Source of the DNA: CAZKDV01 sp964551645
Lineage (GTDB): Bacteria; Bacteroidota; Bacteroidia; Bacteroidales; DTU049
Direction of reading: 5' to 3'
NCBI GenBank assembly: GCA_964551645.1
Contig: CAZKDV010000027.1
Span: 1 to 24,664, forward strand
DNA: 24,664 bases
Positions within the stretch are counted from its first letter, which is position 1. Each line of letters starts with the position of its first letter. Shown here one piece after another: positions 15,482 to 22,207 of the stretch. The position numbers and the translations under genes are program-made. The notes below the pieces were generated by a model, which saw nothing but the letters and a program-made list of their open reading frames with translations, did not search any database and was not told the origin of the DNA.

Positions 15482-16918
15482 TTACAATTTACTCAAGCTA
15501 CGATACATATTAAAAACAGACAAAACATGAAATTTCAAATATTCTCTAATAGTGTCAAAATCATCTTTTTCATAATTGTCAATTAATGAAATATCATTTA
15601 ATGCTGACAATTTGTTGCTATATTCTTTTAATATAGCAACAATTTCAAGATTGTCATTGTCTGATAAATCAATAAAATGATTATTGACTGACTGAAAGCT
15701 CAAATCCGTATCAAAATCTTTTGAGCAATACATGCCTTCTTGAAATACTGAAGCTAAATCAAATAGTTCAATTTTTTCTTTATATGACACTTCAAAAATT
15801 CGTTTTAAACTTTGCAAAACAGATAAAAACACATCTTTTTCATCATAAGAAGCAAATATGATATTATTTTTAATGTTTTTCTCAAAAAACTCATTTATTT
15901 GTTCCCATCTGTTTTCTTTTCTAAAAATTTCAACTTCTATATTATTATCTTTCCACAATACAATAGCATAAGGGGTCTTTTCGTAAGCATGAGTTTTACT
16001 ATATTGCGGAATGGATATTTTAGAGTGTAAAATTTTGAAAAAAACAAATTGTTTTTCTGTTTTAAATAATAAACTATTGATACCTTTTGCATCAATGATG
16101 GTTTTTTGTTCAAGTACTGAATGAAAATAGCATTTTGCCAACTTATTTTCAAGCAATGGAGCAACATCTTCAAGCTTAATTTTATTATCGTTGTAGAACG
16201 AAAATTTATCCTCAATTGACAAACCGGGCATTGAAAACACAGATATTTTTGGAACATGCTTCCAGCAAAGTTGTTTAAAATCGCATAAATAGGGAGAATC
16301 GCATTGCAAACCGATAGAAATATCAGGAGAGCGTTGCATATTTTTTACTTTCAACAATTGTTCTGCTTTACTTTTTACTATTTCAATTCTTTTTTCAATC
16401 TCAAAATTAACATTCACTATCCTAAATAAGGAATGAATATCAATTTTTTCTTCAAAAATATAGTCTGGATTAACATGAATAATAAAATAATCAACATTTT
16501 CAAGTCCAAACGAAGAAATAACATAAGATTGAAAGGTAATATCCAACAAATAAGTTTCAGAAATTGAAAGAGAACTTTTTACTTCGTAAGCATTCCATTT
16601 TTCATTTTTCAGAGTTAATATATCTAAAATTGCCGTCAAATTATTTGCAACAAAAGGCACTTCATATAGTATAGGAGTACGGTTTTGAATATGAGAAGCT
16701 GTAAGTTGTAATGTTTTTTTTGACACTCTTCCGCCTGATGGGTGCAAGTTCAGTCCGCCTAAAAACAAATCTCTTGCATATTCACCAACATCATGCCCGC
16801 GTTTAAATTTTGCTCTTAATTCAGGTGGCAAAGGATCTCTTAGATATGGTCGTTTTTTATGAAGATACAAAGATTTTTCACACTGTACACCTCGTATAAA
16901 GGCTGATTTTGATAGCAT
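15482..16918 (-). CDS. Cas4-like/DUF2779 nuclease protein with decayed exonuclease region
   Basis: 478 residues. The N-terminal half is a Cas4/RecB-like nuclease: C13, catalytic D99 (AILDIL), E112-V-K114 (YEVKSS), and a second cysteine group C206, C212, C218 (QCDSPYLCDFKQLCW) that together would hold a 4Fe-4S cluster. The second half corresponds to DUF2779, which normally resembles a DEDD exonuclease beginning FLDFET. Here that motif reads FFKILH (K295 and L297 in place of D and E), while the rest of the motif still aligns without gaps, so this part is probably inactive. The start is 6 nt after the stop of an intact DEDDy exonuclease gene, making a likely functional pair. Role unknown; DNA end processing or defence is an inference. 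Confidence 0.78.
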   Translation of the reverse strand: MLSKSAFIRGVQCEKSLYLHKKRPYLRDPLPPELRAKFKRGHDVGEYARDLFLGGLNLHPSGGRVSKKTLQLTASHIQNRTPILYEVPFVANNLTAILDILTLKNEKWNAYEVKSSLSISETYLLDITFQSYVISSFGLENVDYFIIHVNPDYIFEEKIDIHSLFRIVNVNFEIEKRIEIVKSKAEQLLKVKNMQRSPDISIGLQCDSPYLCDFKQLCWKHVPKISVFSMPGLSIEDKFSFYNDNKIKLEDVAPLLENKLAKCYFHSVLEQKTIIDAKGINSLLFKTEKQFVFFKILHSKISIPQYSKTHAYEKTPYAIVLWKDNNIEVEIFRKENRWEQINEFFEKNIKNNIIFASYDEKDVFLSVLQSLKRIFEVSYKEKIELFDLASVFQEGMYCSKDFDTDLSFQSVNNHFIDLSDNDNLEIVAILKEYSNKLSALNDISLIDNYEKDDFDTIREYLKFHVLSVFNMYRSLSKL

Positions 16919-16924
16919 TTTTAT

Positions 16925-17635
16925 TTATACAATTTCAATATTAGCGTCAGGAATAAGGGCTAAATAGTTATACTTTCTTAACAATTGGGCAATTGCTATA
17001 ACATCTTTTTCGCAGTATCTAACAATTCTATCCAAATCTTTATCTTTATAGAAAACATCACAAACCATGCTGCCATCAATATCGTCTTTGGGAGTTGGAA
17101 TGTCAAAAATGTATGTCAGTAAATTTAACGATGTATAGTTTTTATAATCTCCAAACTTCCACAATTCCATAGTATCAATATGATTAATCTCCCATGGTTT
17201 TTTTCCTGCTACATTTAAAACAGTAGGTATTCTAATGCCATTAAGCAACATTCGTCTTGCAAGATATGGAAAATCAAACTCTTTACCATTGTGGGCACAA
17301 AGAGTTAAAGCTAAATTTTTACTATATTGCTTTTCTATCATATCTGCAAATGAACTTAACAATTCTGCTTCATTATCATCTGAATAGAAAGATTTTACTC
17401 GCAATGTATTATTGTACATATATCCAACTGAAACACAAATTATCTTACCAAACTCGGAAAAGATACCAGCTTTATGATACACTTCATCAGGACTTTTATG
17501 TTGCTCATCAAATAAGCGTTCAGCTTTTTTATCCCAAAGTTTTTTAAAAGCATCAGGAACAGACTGATAATCTGGATATTGTGGAACAGTTTCAATATCT
17601 AAAAAAATAATGTTTTGGAAATTAAATTCTATCAT
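16925..17635 (-). CDS. Predicted 3'-5' exonuclease, DEDDy (PF10108-like)
   Basis: 236 residues with all four acids of the DEDDy fold: D13 and E15 (FLDIET), D121 (HNGKEFDFPYL), and D211 in Y207-x3-D211 (RYCEKDVIAIAQL). The order and spacing match the PolB-like 3'-5' exonuclease family (DNA_pol_B_exo2) found as a stand-alone protein in bacteria. It would digest DNA or RNA from the 3' end with two metal ions. ATG 17635 is preferred over the longer frame to 17731. The extra 32 residues are not conserved-looking, and a promoter-like TTG-N20-CATCTTTG (17664-17694) lies inside them. First gene of the operon with the Cas4-like gene and the SpoU methylase. Confidence 0.85.
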   Translation of the reverse strand: MIEFNFQNIIFLDIETVPQYPDYQSVPDAFKKLWDKKAERLFDEQHKSPDEVYHKAGIFSEFGKIICVSVGYMYNNTLRVKSFYSDDNEAELLSSFADMIEKQYSKNLALTLCAHNGKEFDFPYLARRMLLNGIRIPTVLNVAGKKPWEINHIDTMELWKFGDYKNYTSLNLLTYIFDIPTPKDDIDGSMVCDVFYKDKDLDRIVRYCEKDVIAIAQLLRKYNYLALIPDANIEIV

Positions 17636-17663
17636 TTTGAATACCAATTTATTTATTATATTG

Positions 17664-17694
17664 CAAAGATGTAAAAATATTTTCACATTGACAA
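17664..17694 (-). promoter_or_regulatory. Putative promoter of the exonuclease operon
   Basis: Minus strand: TTG at 17694-17692, 20-nt spacer, CATCTTTG at 17671-17664. One base departs from the TAnnTTTG -7 consensus. It is placed 28 nt before ATG 17635. Confidence 0.4.
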
Positions 17695-17758
17695 TCAACT
17701 TATGTATAAAGATTTGATTAAAAACGCACATTATTAATTCTGCGTATCAAAACTTTCT

Positions 17759-17766
17759 TAAATTTG
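17759..17766 (+). promoter_or_regulatory. Putative -7 box (TAAATTTG) of the MCE gene
   Basis: TAAATTTG followed by CG, 27 nt before ATG 17794. It matches TAnnTTTG. No -33 element at good spacing. Confidence 0.4.
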
Positions 17767-17793
17767 CGTTTAATTATTTCATAGTGTAAAATC

Positions 17794-18786
17794 ATGAAGA
17801 AAAACTCTCGGAAACTTACTATTGGGTTAGTATTTCTTTTAGGAATTATATTTGTGTATTGGGGTGTTAATTTTCTTAAAGGCTTAGATATATTTTCAAA
17901 AAGTAGATATTATTATGCTGAATATGACAATGTTAGCGGTTTACTTATTGCAAGTCCGGTAACAGTTAGCGGATACAAAATTGGACAAGTTACGAATATT
18001 GAATTTCAACAAGACAAATTAGGCAAATTAAAAGTTCAGTTTATTATCTCAGAAAAGCTAGAAATACCCAATAATAGTATTGCAAAAATTCAAAGTTCCG
18101 ATTTGTTAGGCTCAAGAGAAATAGTTATAGAATTGGGAGATTCAAAAGTATATGCTAAATCGGGAGCTTTTTTCAAAGGAGAAATGGAAAAAAGTTTAAA
18201 AGAAGAAGTCAGTTATGAAATGCTTCCGTTAAAAAACAAAACAGAGTCGTTATTATCGTCTTTTGATTCTGCTCTGGCAGTTGTACAATACATTTTTAAT
18301 GAATCAACAATTGATAATCTGAATCAAAGTTTTGAGAGTATAAAATATACAATATCAAATCTTAAAAGTTCTTCTATGGTAATTGATACTTTTTTAATTA
18401 CCCAACAAGATAGAATGAAAAGCATAGTTTCACATATTGAATCTATTACTTCAAATATCAAAAACAATAATGAAGAAATTTCAAATATTATTCAGAACTT
18501 ATCTCAATTATCAGATACGCTTTTAGTTTCGAGCATTAAATCAACCTTTCTAAGTGCTGAAAAAGCAATGTCTGACATTAGCAACATCACTCAAAAAATT
18601 GACTCTGGAGACAATTCATTGTCATTATTGCTAAATAATGATTCATTGCATAACAATCTTGTGAATGCTACAGCAAGTCTTGATTCACTTCTAATTGATA
18701 TCAAAACTCATCCTGAACGATATATACAAATAAGCGTATTTGGTCGCAAAGATACAGAATCTACAAAAAGTCAAAAAAAGAAATAA
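17794..18786 (+). CDS. MCE/MlaD-family lipid transport protein
   Basis: 330 residues. One N-terminal transmembrane helix (LTIGLVFLLGIIFVYWGVNFLKG) is followed by a single MCE domain (about 38-118: YYYAEYDNVSGLLIASPVTVSGYKIGQV, ending SSDLLGSREIVIELG). A long Ser/Asn-rich helical tail (about 140-320) would form a needle or coiled bundle. MCE proteins such as MlaD are the periplasmic substrate-binding parts of ABC transporters that move phospholipids between inner and outer membranes. The usual permease and ATPase partners (MlaE, MlaF) are not adjacent here. The C-terminus ends in a Lys-rich stretch. Length and architecture are normal for Bacteroidota. Confidence 0.88.
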   Translation: MKKNSRKLTIGLVFLLGIIFVYWGVNFLKGLDIFSKSRYYYAEYDNVSGLLIASPVTVSGYKIGQVTNIEFQQDKLGKLKVQFIISEKLEIPNNSIAKIQSSDLLGSREIVIELGDSKVYAKSGAFFKGEMEKSLKEEVSYEMLPLKNKTESLLSSFDSALAVVQYIFNESTIDNLNQSFESIKYTISNLKSSSMVIDTFLITQQDRMKSIVSHIESITSNIKNNNEEISNIIQNLSQLSDTLLVSSIKSTFLSAEKAMSDISNITQKIDSGDNSLSLLLNNDSLHNNLVNATASLDSLLIDIKTHPERYIQISVFGRKDTESTKSQKKK

Positions 18787-18830
18787 ATAACATTTTTTAT
18801 ATGAGAAGTGTTTTTAAAGAAGTAAATTAC

Positions 18831-18838
18831 TACTTTTG
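18831..18838 (+). promoter_or_regulatory. Putative -7 box (TACTTTTG) of tRNA-Ala
   Basis: TACTTTTG followed by CA, 14 nt before the tRNA 5' end, matching TAnnTTTG. The -33 region is only T-rich. Confidence 0.5.
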
Positions 18839-18852
18839 CAAATTGATATGTT

Positions 18853-18926
18853 GGGGCGTTAGCTCAGTTGGCTAGAGCGTTAGACTGGCAGTCTAAAGGT
18901 CAGGGGTTCGACTCCCCTACGCTCCA
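18853..18926 (+). tRNA. tRNA-Ala (anticodon GGC)
   Basis: All arms pair: acceptor GGGGCGT / ACGCTCC, D stem GCTC / GAGC, anticodon stem TTAGA / TCTAA with loop CTGGCAG (anticodon GGC at 18887-18889), T stem AGGGG / CCCCT with loop TTCGACT. The third acceptor pair is G3-U70, the main alanine identity mark, and position 73 is A. The CCA end is not encoded. It reads GCC and, by wobble, GCU codons. It lies between the MCE gene and the YfcC gene; no integrase is nearby. Confidence 0.97.
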
Positions 18927-18998
18927 CACTATTTTTATTTAACATTCTCACTTTTTTTTAATTATAGCATTTGTGTTTTTTCACAAGATTTTGATTAT

Positions 18999-20597
18999 AT
19001 GCTCAAAAAAGTTCCACACACTTATGTAATTGTTTTTTCTATTGTTGTGATTACAGCAATAATGACATGGTTTATACCTGCAGGAAGTTTTGATAGAACC
19101 GAAAAACTTATGCCCGATGGTAGTGTTCGTCAAGTTGTTATTGAAAATAGCTTTCATCGCATCGAACAATCCCCACAAACTTGGCAAATATTTTCTGCAT
19201 TTCCAAAAGGATTTATAAATCAAGCTGAAATAATAATATTTATTCTACTAATTGGTGGTGCATTTTGGATTATGAATGTTAGCAAGGCATTAGATGTAGG
19301 CATAATGACATTTATTCGTTCAACAAAGCGACTTGAACAATATAAAATTCTTAGAAAAATTGGAGTCAATAATATTGTGATGACACTAATAATGATAATG
19401 TTTAGCGCATTAGGTGCAATCTTTGGAATGAGTGAAGAAACCATTGCATTTGTAATTATTCTTGTCCCTCTCGCTATTTCGATGGGGTATGATTCCATTA
19501 CAGGAGTAAGTTTGGTGTATGTTGCTGCACATTTAGGATTTGCTGGAGCCATTTTAAATCCTTTTACTATTGGCATAGCTCAAGGCTTGTCTGATATTCC
19601 AATTTTTAGTGGAATTGAGTTTCGCATTATTTGTTGGATAATTATTAATGCTTTGGGATTTAGCTTTATATTGATTTATGCAAATAAGATTAAAAAAAAT
19701 CCGCACAAAAGCCCGACATACAAACTTGATGAATACTGGCGAAATCGAAAAATAGATAGTGAACAACAAATTGACTACTATACCCCAAAAATTGCATGGG
19801 GCGTTTTCATTGCCATTCTTCTATCGCTACTTAGTTTTTCATATTACTATCCAAACTCTACACTACACATAGGCAATAACAACATAAGTGGTTCAATAGT
19901 TCCAATTATCACAGGGTTTTTCGCTATCACAGCATTTTTTGCATTGCGAAAATCGGTTCATTACTTTATTTTAAATATTTTGGCTTATACTATTGTTTTT
20001 TTAATTGTAGGTGTAATGGGCTACCAATGGTATGTTGTTGAAATTGGGGCACTTTTTTTCGCTATGGGAATTTTATCAGGTATGTCGGTTAATATTTCTG
20101 CCAATAATCTTGTAAAACTATTTTTAGATGGTGCTAAAGATATTTTTTCTGCTGCATTCATCGTAGGTTTAGCAGGTGGGATAATAGTTATACTAAACGA
20201 TGGGCAAATTATTGATTCAATTATGTATGGCTTATCAAAAGCTATGCAAAGTTTTGGCAAAATGGGTTCGTTGGGAACTATGTATGGTATTCAAACAGCT
20301 TTGAATATAATTATACCTTCAGGCTCGGCAAAAGCAGCATTAACTATGCCCATAATGGCACCTTTTAGCGATTTGATTGGTATTTCGCGACAAGCAACAG
20401 TGATGGCTTTTCAGTTTGGAGACGGATTTACAAATATGATAACTCCAACTTCGGGCGTATTAATTGGTTGTTTGGGAATTGCAAAAATACCTTATAGTAT
20501 TTGGTTCAAATGGGTGTGGAAATTAATATTGGCATTATTTATTTTAGGTTTTATTTTGTTAATACCAACCGTATATATTAGCATGAATGGATTTTAA
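18999..20597 (+). CDS. YfcC family membrane carrier (DcuC/C4-dicarboxylate superfamily)
   Basis: 532 residues with about 12 hydrophobic segments. The start (VPHTYVIVFSIVVITAIMTWFIPAGSFDR) and the following KGFINQAEIIIFILLIGGAFWIMN are the marks of the YfcC family. The second half has SAAFIVGLAGGIIVILNDGQIIDSI and IIPSGSAKAALTMPIMAPFSDL, a conserved transport motif of the DcuC-type fold. The family imports or exchanges anions such as carboxylates or amino acids; the substrate of this member is not known. The gene is 12 nt upstream of a lipoprotein gene in the same direction, so the two may be co-transcribed. No damage seen. Confidence 0.85.
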   Translation: MLKKVPHTYVIVFSIVVITAIMTWFIPAGSFDRTEKLMPDGSVRQVVIENSFHRIEQSPQTWQIFSAFPKGFINQAEIIIFILLIGGAFWIMNVSKALDVGIMTFIRSTKRLEQYKILRKIGVNNIVMTLIMIMFSALGAIFGMSEETIAFVIILVPLAISMGYDSITGVSLVYVAAHLGFAGAILNPFTIGIAQGLSDIPIFSGIEFRIICWIIINALGFSFILIYANKIKKNPHKSPTYKLDEYWRNRKIDSEQQIDYYTPKIAWGVFIAILLSLLSFSYYYPNSTLHIGNNNISGSIVPIITGFFAITAFFALRKSVHYFILNILAYTIVFLIVGVMGYQWYVVEIGALFFAMGILSGMSVNISANNLVKLFLDGAKDIFSAAFIVGLAGGIIVILNDGQIIDSIMYGLSKAMQSFGKMGSLGTMYGIQTALNIIIPSGSAKAALTMPIMAPFSDLIGISRQATVMAFQFGDGFTNMITPTSGVLIGCLGIAKIPYSIWFKWVWKLILALFILGFILLIPTVYISMNGF

Positions 20598-20609
20598 TTC
20601 TTCTGTCTT

Positions 20610-21287
20610 ATGAAATCAAGTATCACTACTACAGTTTTTGCAATTTTGCTTGTGTTCTACTCTTGCAAAAAAGACAATAACACAAACACAGACGGCAATA
20701 ATCACTTTGACACCATCAAGCCACTAAGCTATTTCCCGGCTTTTCCAAACTCATATTGGGTTTATGACAATAATGAAACTTTAAAAGTTGCCAGTCAATA
20801 TGAGAAGCACATCTACAACACTGCTGGTTATACGGCAGTTCCTGAATATGACACTTTGTTTTTGCCAAAGCTGATTTTAAACAATATTTACAACAAAGGT
20901 GATTCAACTGCATTTGTCAAAGCCTACTCAATTTCTAAAGAAAGCAAGAGTAGTTATCGCGATCCTACTTTCAAAACCATACTTTCGCTAACAAAAGGCG
21001 AGTTTATTATTGGTGGTGCTTTTCAAGGACACGAAATCATCGGCAAAACTATTAGTACTGATACAACTATCTATATCGGAAATAAAAAGTACGAAAATGT
21101 CATTGCAGTTATCATATTTGATTATGCTTGCCAAACAGCAGGATATAGCCCCGAAGAATGTGCTACGGTTAGAGAATTTTATGCAGAAAATGTTGGTTTA
21201 ATCAAACGAGAAACACGAAATTTCCCTTTAGATACTAACTTTATTAAAAAAATCGAGTTGGTTGAATATCACATTAAAGACAATTAA
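20610..21287 (+). CDS. Putative lipoprotein of unknown function
   Basis: 225 residues with a short signal peptide ending in a lipobox-like FYSC (Cys19), followed by KKDNNTNTDGNNH, a polar linker typical of Bacteroidota surface lipoproteins. The rest contains YFPAFPNSYWVYDNN, LTKGEFIIGGAFQGHEIIG, KYENVIAVIIFDYACQT and FYAENVGLIKRETRNF. This pattern (PxxxNSYWvY, then KxYENVIxV, then YAENVGLIKRE) recurs in small Bacteroidota lipoproteins without known function. Two Cys (in YACQT and EECATV) could pair. It lies 12 nt after the YfcC gene and converges with the cobalamin adenosyltransferase gene with 11 bp between stops. Confidence 0.7.
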   Translation: MKSSITTTVFAILLVFYSCKKDNNTNTDGNNHFDTIKPLSYFPAFPNSYWVYDNNETLKVASQYEKHIYNTAGYTAVPEYDTLFLPKLILNNIYNKGDSTAFVKAYSISKESKSSYRDPTFKTILSLTKGEFIIGGAFQGHEIIGKTISTDTTIYIGNKKYENVIAVIIFDYACQTAGYSPEECATVREFYAENVGLIKRETRNFPLDTNFIKKIELVEYHIKDN

Positions 21288-21298
21288 GCAAAAGTCCC

Positions 21299-21868
21299 CT
21301 ACTTTTCCTTTGAATCCCAAATAGTTTCTTGAGCATTATTCAAAAATGTCATTGTTCGAGCCAAAACAAAAAAATAATCTGATAATCTGTTAATATATTT
21401 TACAATAAACTCTGGCATAGAATACTCCTTGCACACCTCAATAATTGTTCTTTCAGCTCTGCGACACACAGTCCGACAAATATGGCTTAAAGAGTTAAGT
21501 TCGTGTCCACCCGGAAGAATAAAGTTTTCTAATGCAGGTAAATCATTTTCCATTTTATCAATTTCTGTTTCAAGCAAAGCAATATCGTTTTCATCAATCT
21601 GAATATTGCTTGGGACTTCCTTACCTTTTTCAACCGCCAGAAATGATTCTACGACAAAAAGTGCTTTTTGAATTTTCAGAAGTGTTTGTTTGTGATTATT
21701 TTGCTGAATTTTATCCCTTAACAATCCAACAAAAGAATTAAGTTCATCAACGGTACCATACGCTTCTATTTGAACATGAGACTTTAAAACACGACCGCCA
21801 CCAATAAGTGAAGTTTCGCCACTATCTCCTTGTTTTGTATATATTTTCCAATTTTGCTGTTCTGTCAT
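21299..21868 (-). CDS. Cob(I)alamin adenosyltransferase, PduO type
   Basis: 189 residues. Transfers the adenosyl group of ATP to cob(I)alamin, making coenzyme B12. Visible marks are the ATP-binding N-terminus IYTKQGDSGETSLIGGGRV (residues 9-27), DELNSFVG, the signature HICRTVCRRAERT (C131-T141) and the C-terminal NRLSDYFFVLARTM. These define the PduO/MMAB group rather than CobA or EutT. It implies that the organism uses adenosylcobalamin enzymes such as methylmalonyl-CoA mutase, none of which is in the window. It follows a PII-like gene by 30 nt, where a TAAATTTG (21894-21901) might act as an internal promoter. Confidence 0.93.
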   Translation of the reverse strand: MTEQQNWKIYTKQGDSGETSLIGGGRVLKSHVQIEAYGTVDELNSFVGLLRDKIQQNNHKQTLLKIQKALFVVESFLAVEKGKEVPSNIQIDENDIALLETEIDKMENDLPALENFILPGGHELNSLSHICRTVCRRAERTIIEVCKEYSMPEFIVKYINRLSDYFFVLARTMTFLNNAQETIWDSKEK

Positions 21869-21898
21869 TATAATTTGGATTAAGTACTAGTGGCAAAT

Positions 21899-22192
21899 TT
21901 AGTATTTTTGTTCAATATTCCAGACAAAAGCTCTAATTCCGACATCTTTATTATCACTATCCAAGTTTTTGATTTTTTGTAATAATTTTTCAACTTGATT
22001 ATCTTCAACTATTGCTAACATTGCCGAATTAATCTCGGGCCAAGTGTGAGTTCCGTAATGTGGATCACCGGTATTTGTACCTCTGCCTTGCATATTTGAC
22101 CATTGAGAATAACCTCTAATACCCAAAGTATCTATCATATACTCTACCTTGTCAGTAAGAGCCATATTGTACACAATGAAAACTGCTTTCAT
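21899..22192 (-). CDS. Small PII-like protein next to an RND pump
   Basis: 97 residues: MKAVFIVYNMALTDKVEYMI, then GIRGYSQWSNMQGRGTNTG, GTHTWPEINSAMLAIVED, VEKLLQKIKNL, GIRAFVWNIEQ. The pattern of strand, helix, strand with a G-x-G loop, strand, helix, strand is that of the GlnB/PII-like fold; the T-loop region here is short and holds GDPHYGTHTWPE. Small PII-like proteins (for example DUF3240) are known beside metal-efflux RND pumps in Proteobacteria, and this seems to be a Bacteroidota counterpart, by inference. It starts 15 nt after the stop of the RND gene, so the two form an operon. Ligand unknown. Confidence 0.65.
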   Translation of the reverse strand: MKAVFIVYNMALTDKVEYMIDTLGIRGYSQWSNMQGRGTNTGDPHYGTHTWPEINSAMLAIVEDNQVEKLLQKIKNLDSDNKDVGIRAFVWNIEQKY

Positions 22193-22207
22193 ATTTTTTC
22201 TGTTTTT

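Noticed and set aside
18853..18926. tRNA-Ala as an integration site of a genomic island
   Set aside because: No integrase, no repeat of the tRNA 3' end and no accessory gene set follow it in this window.
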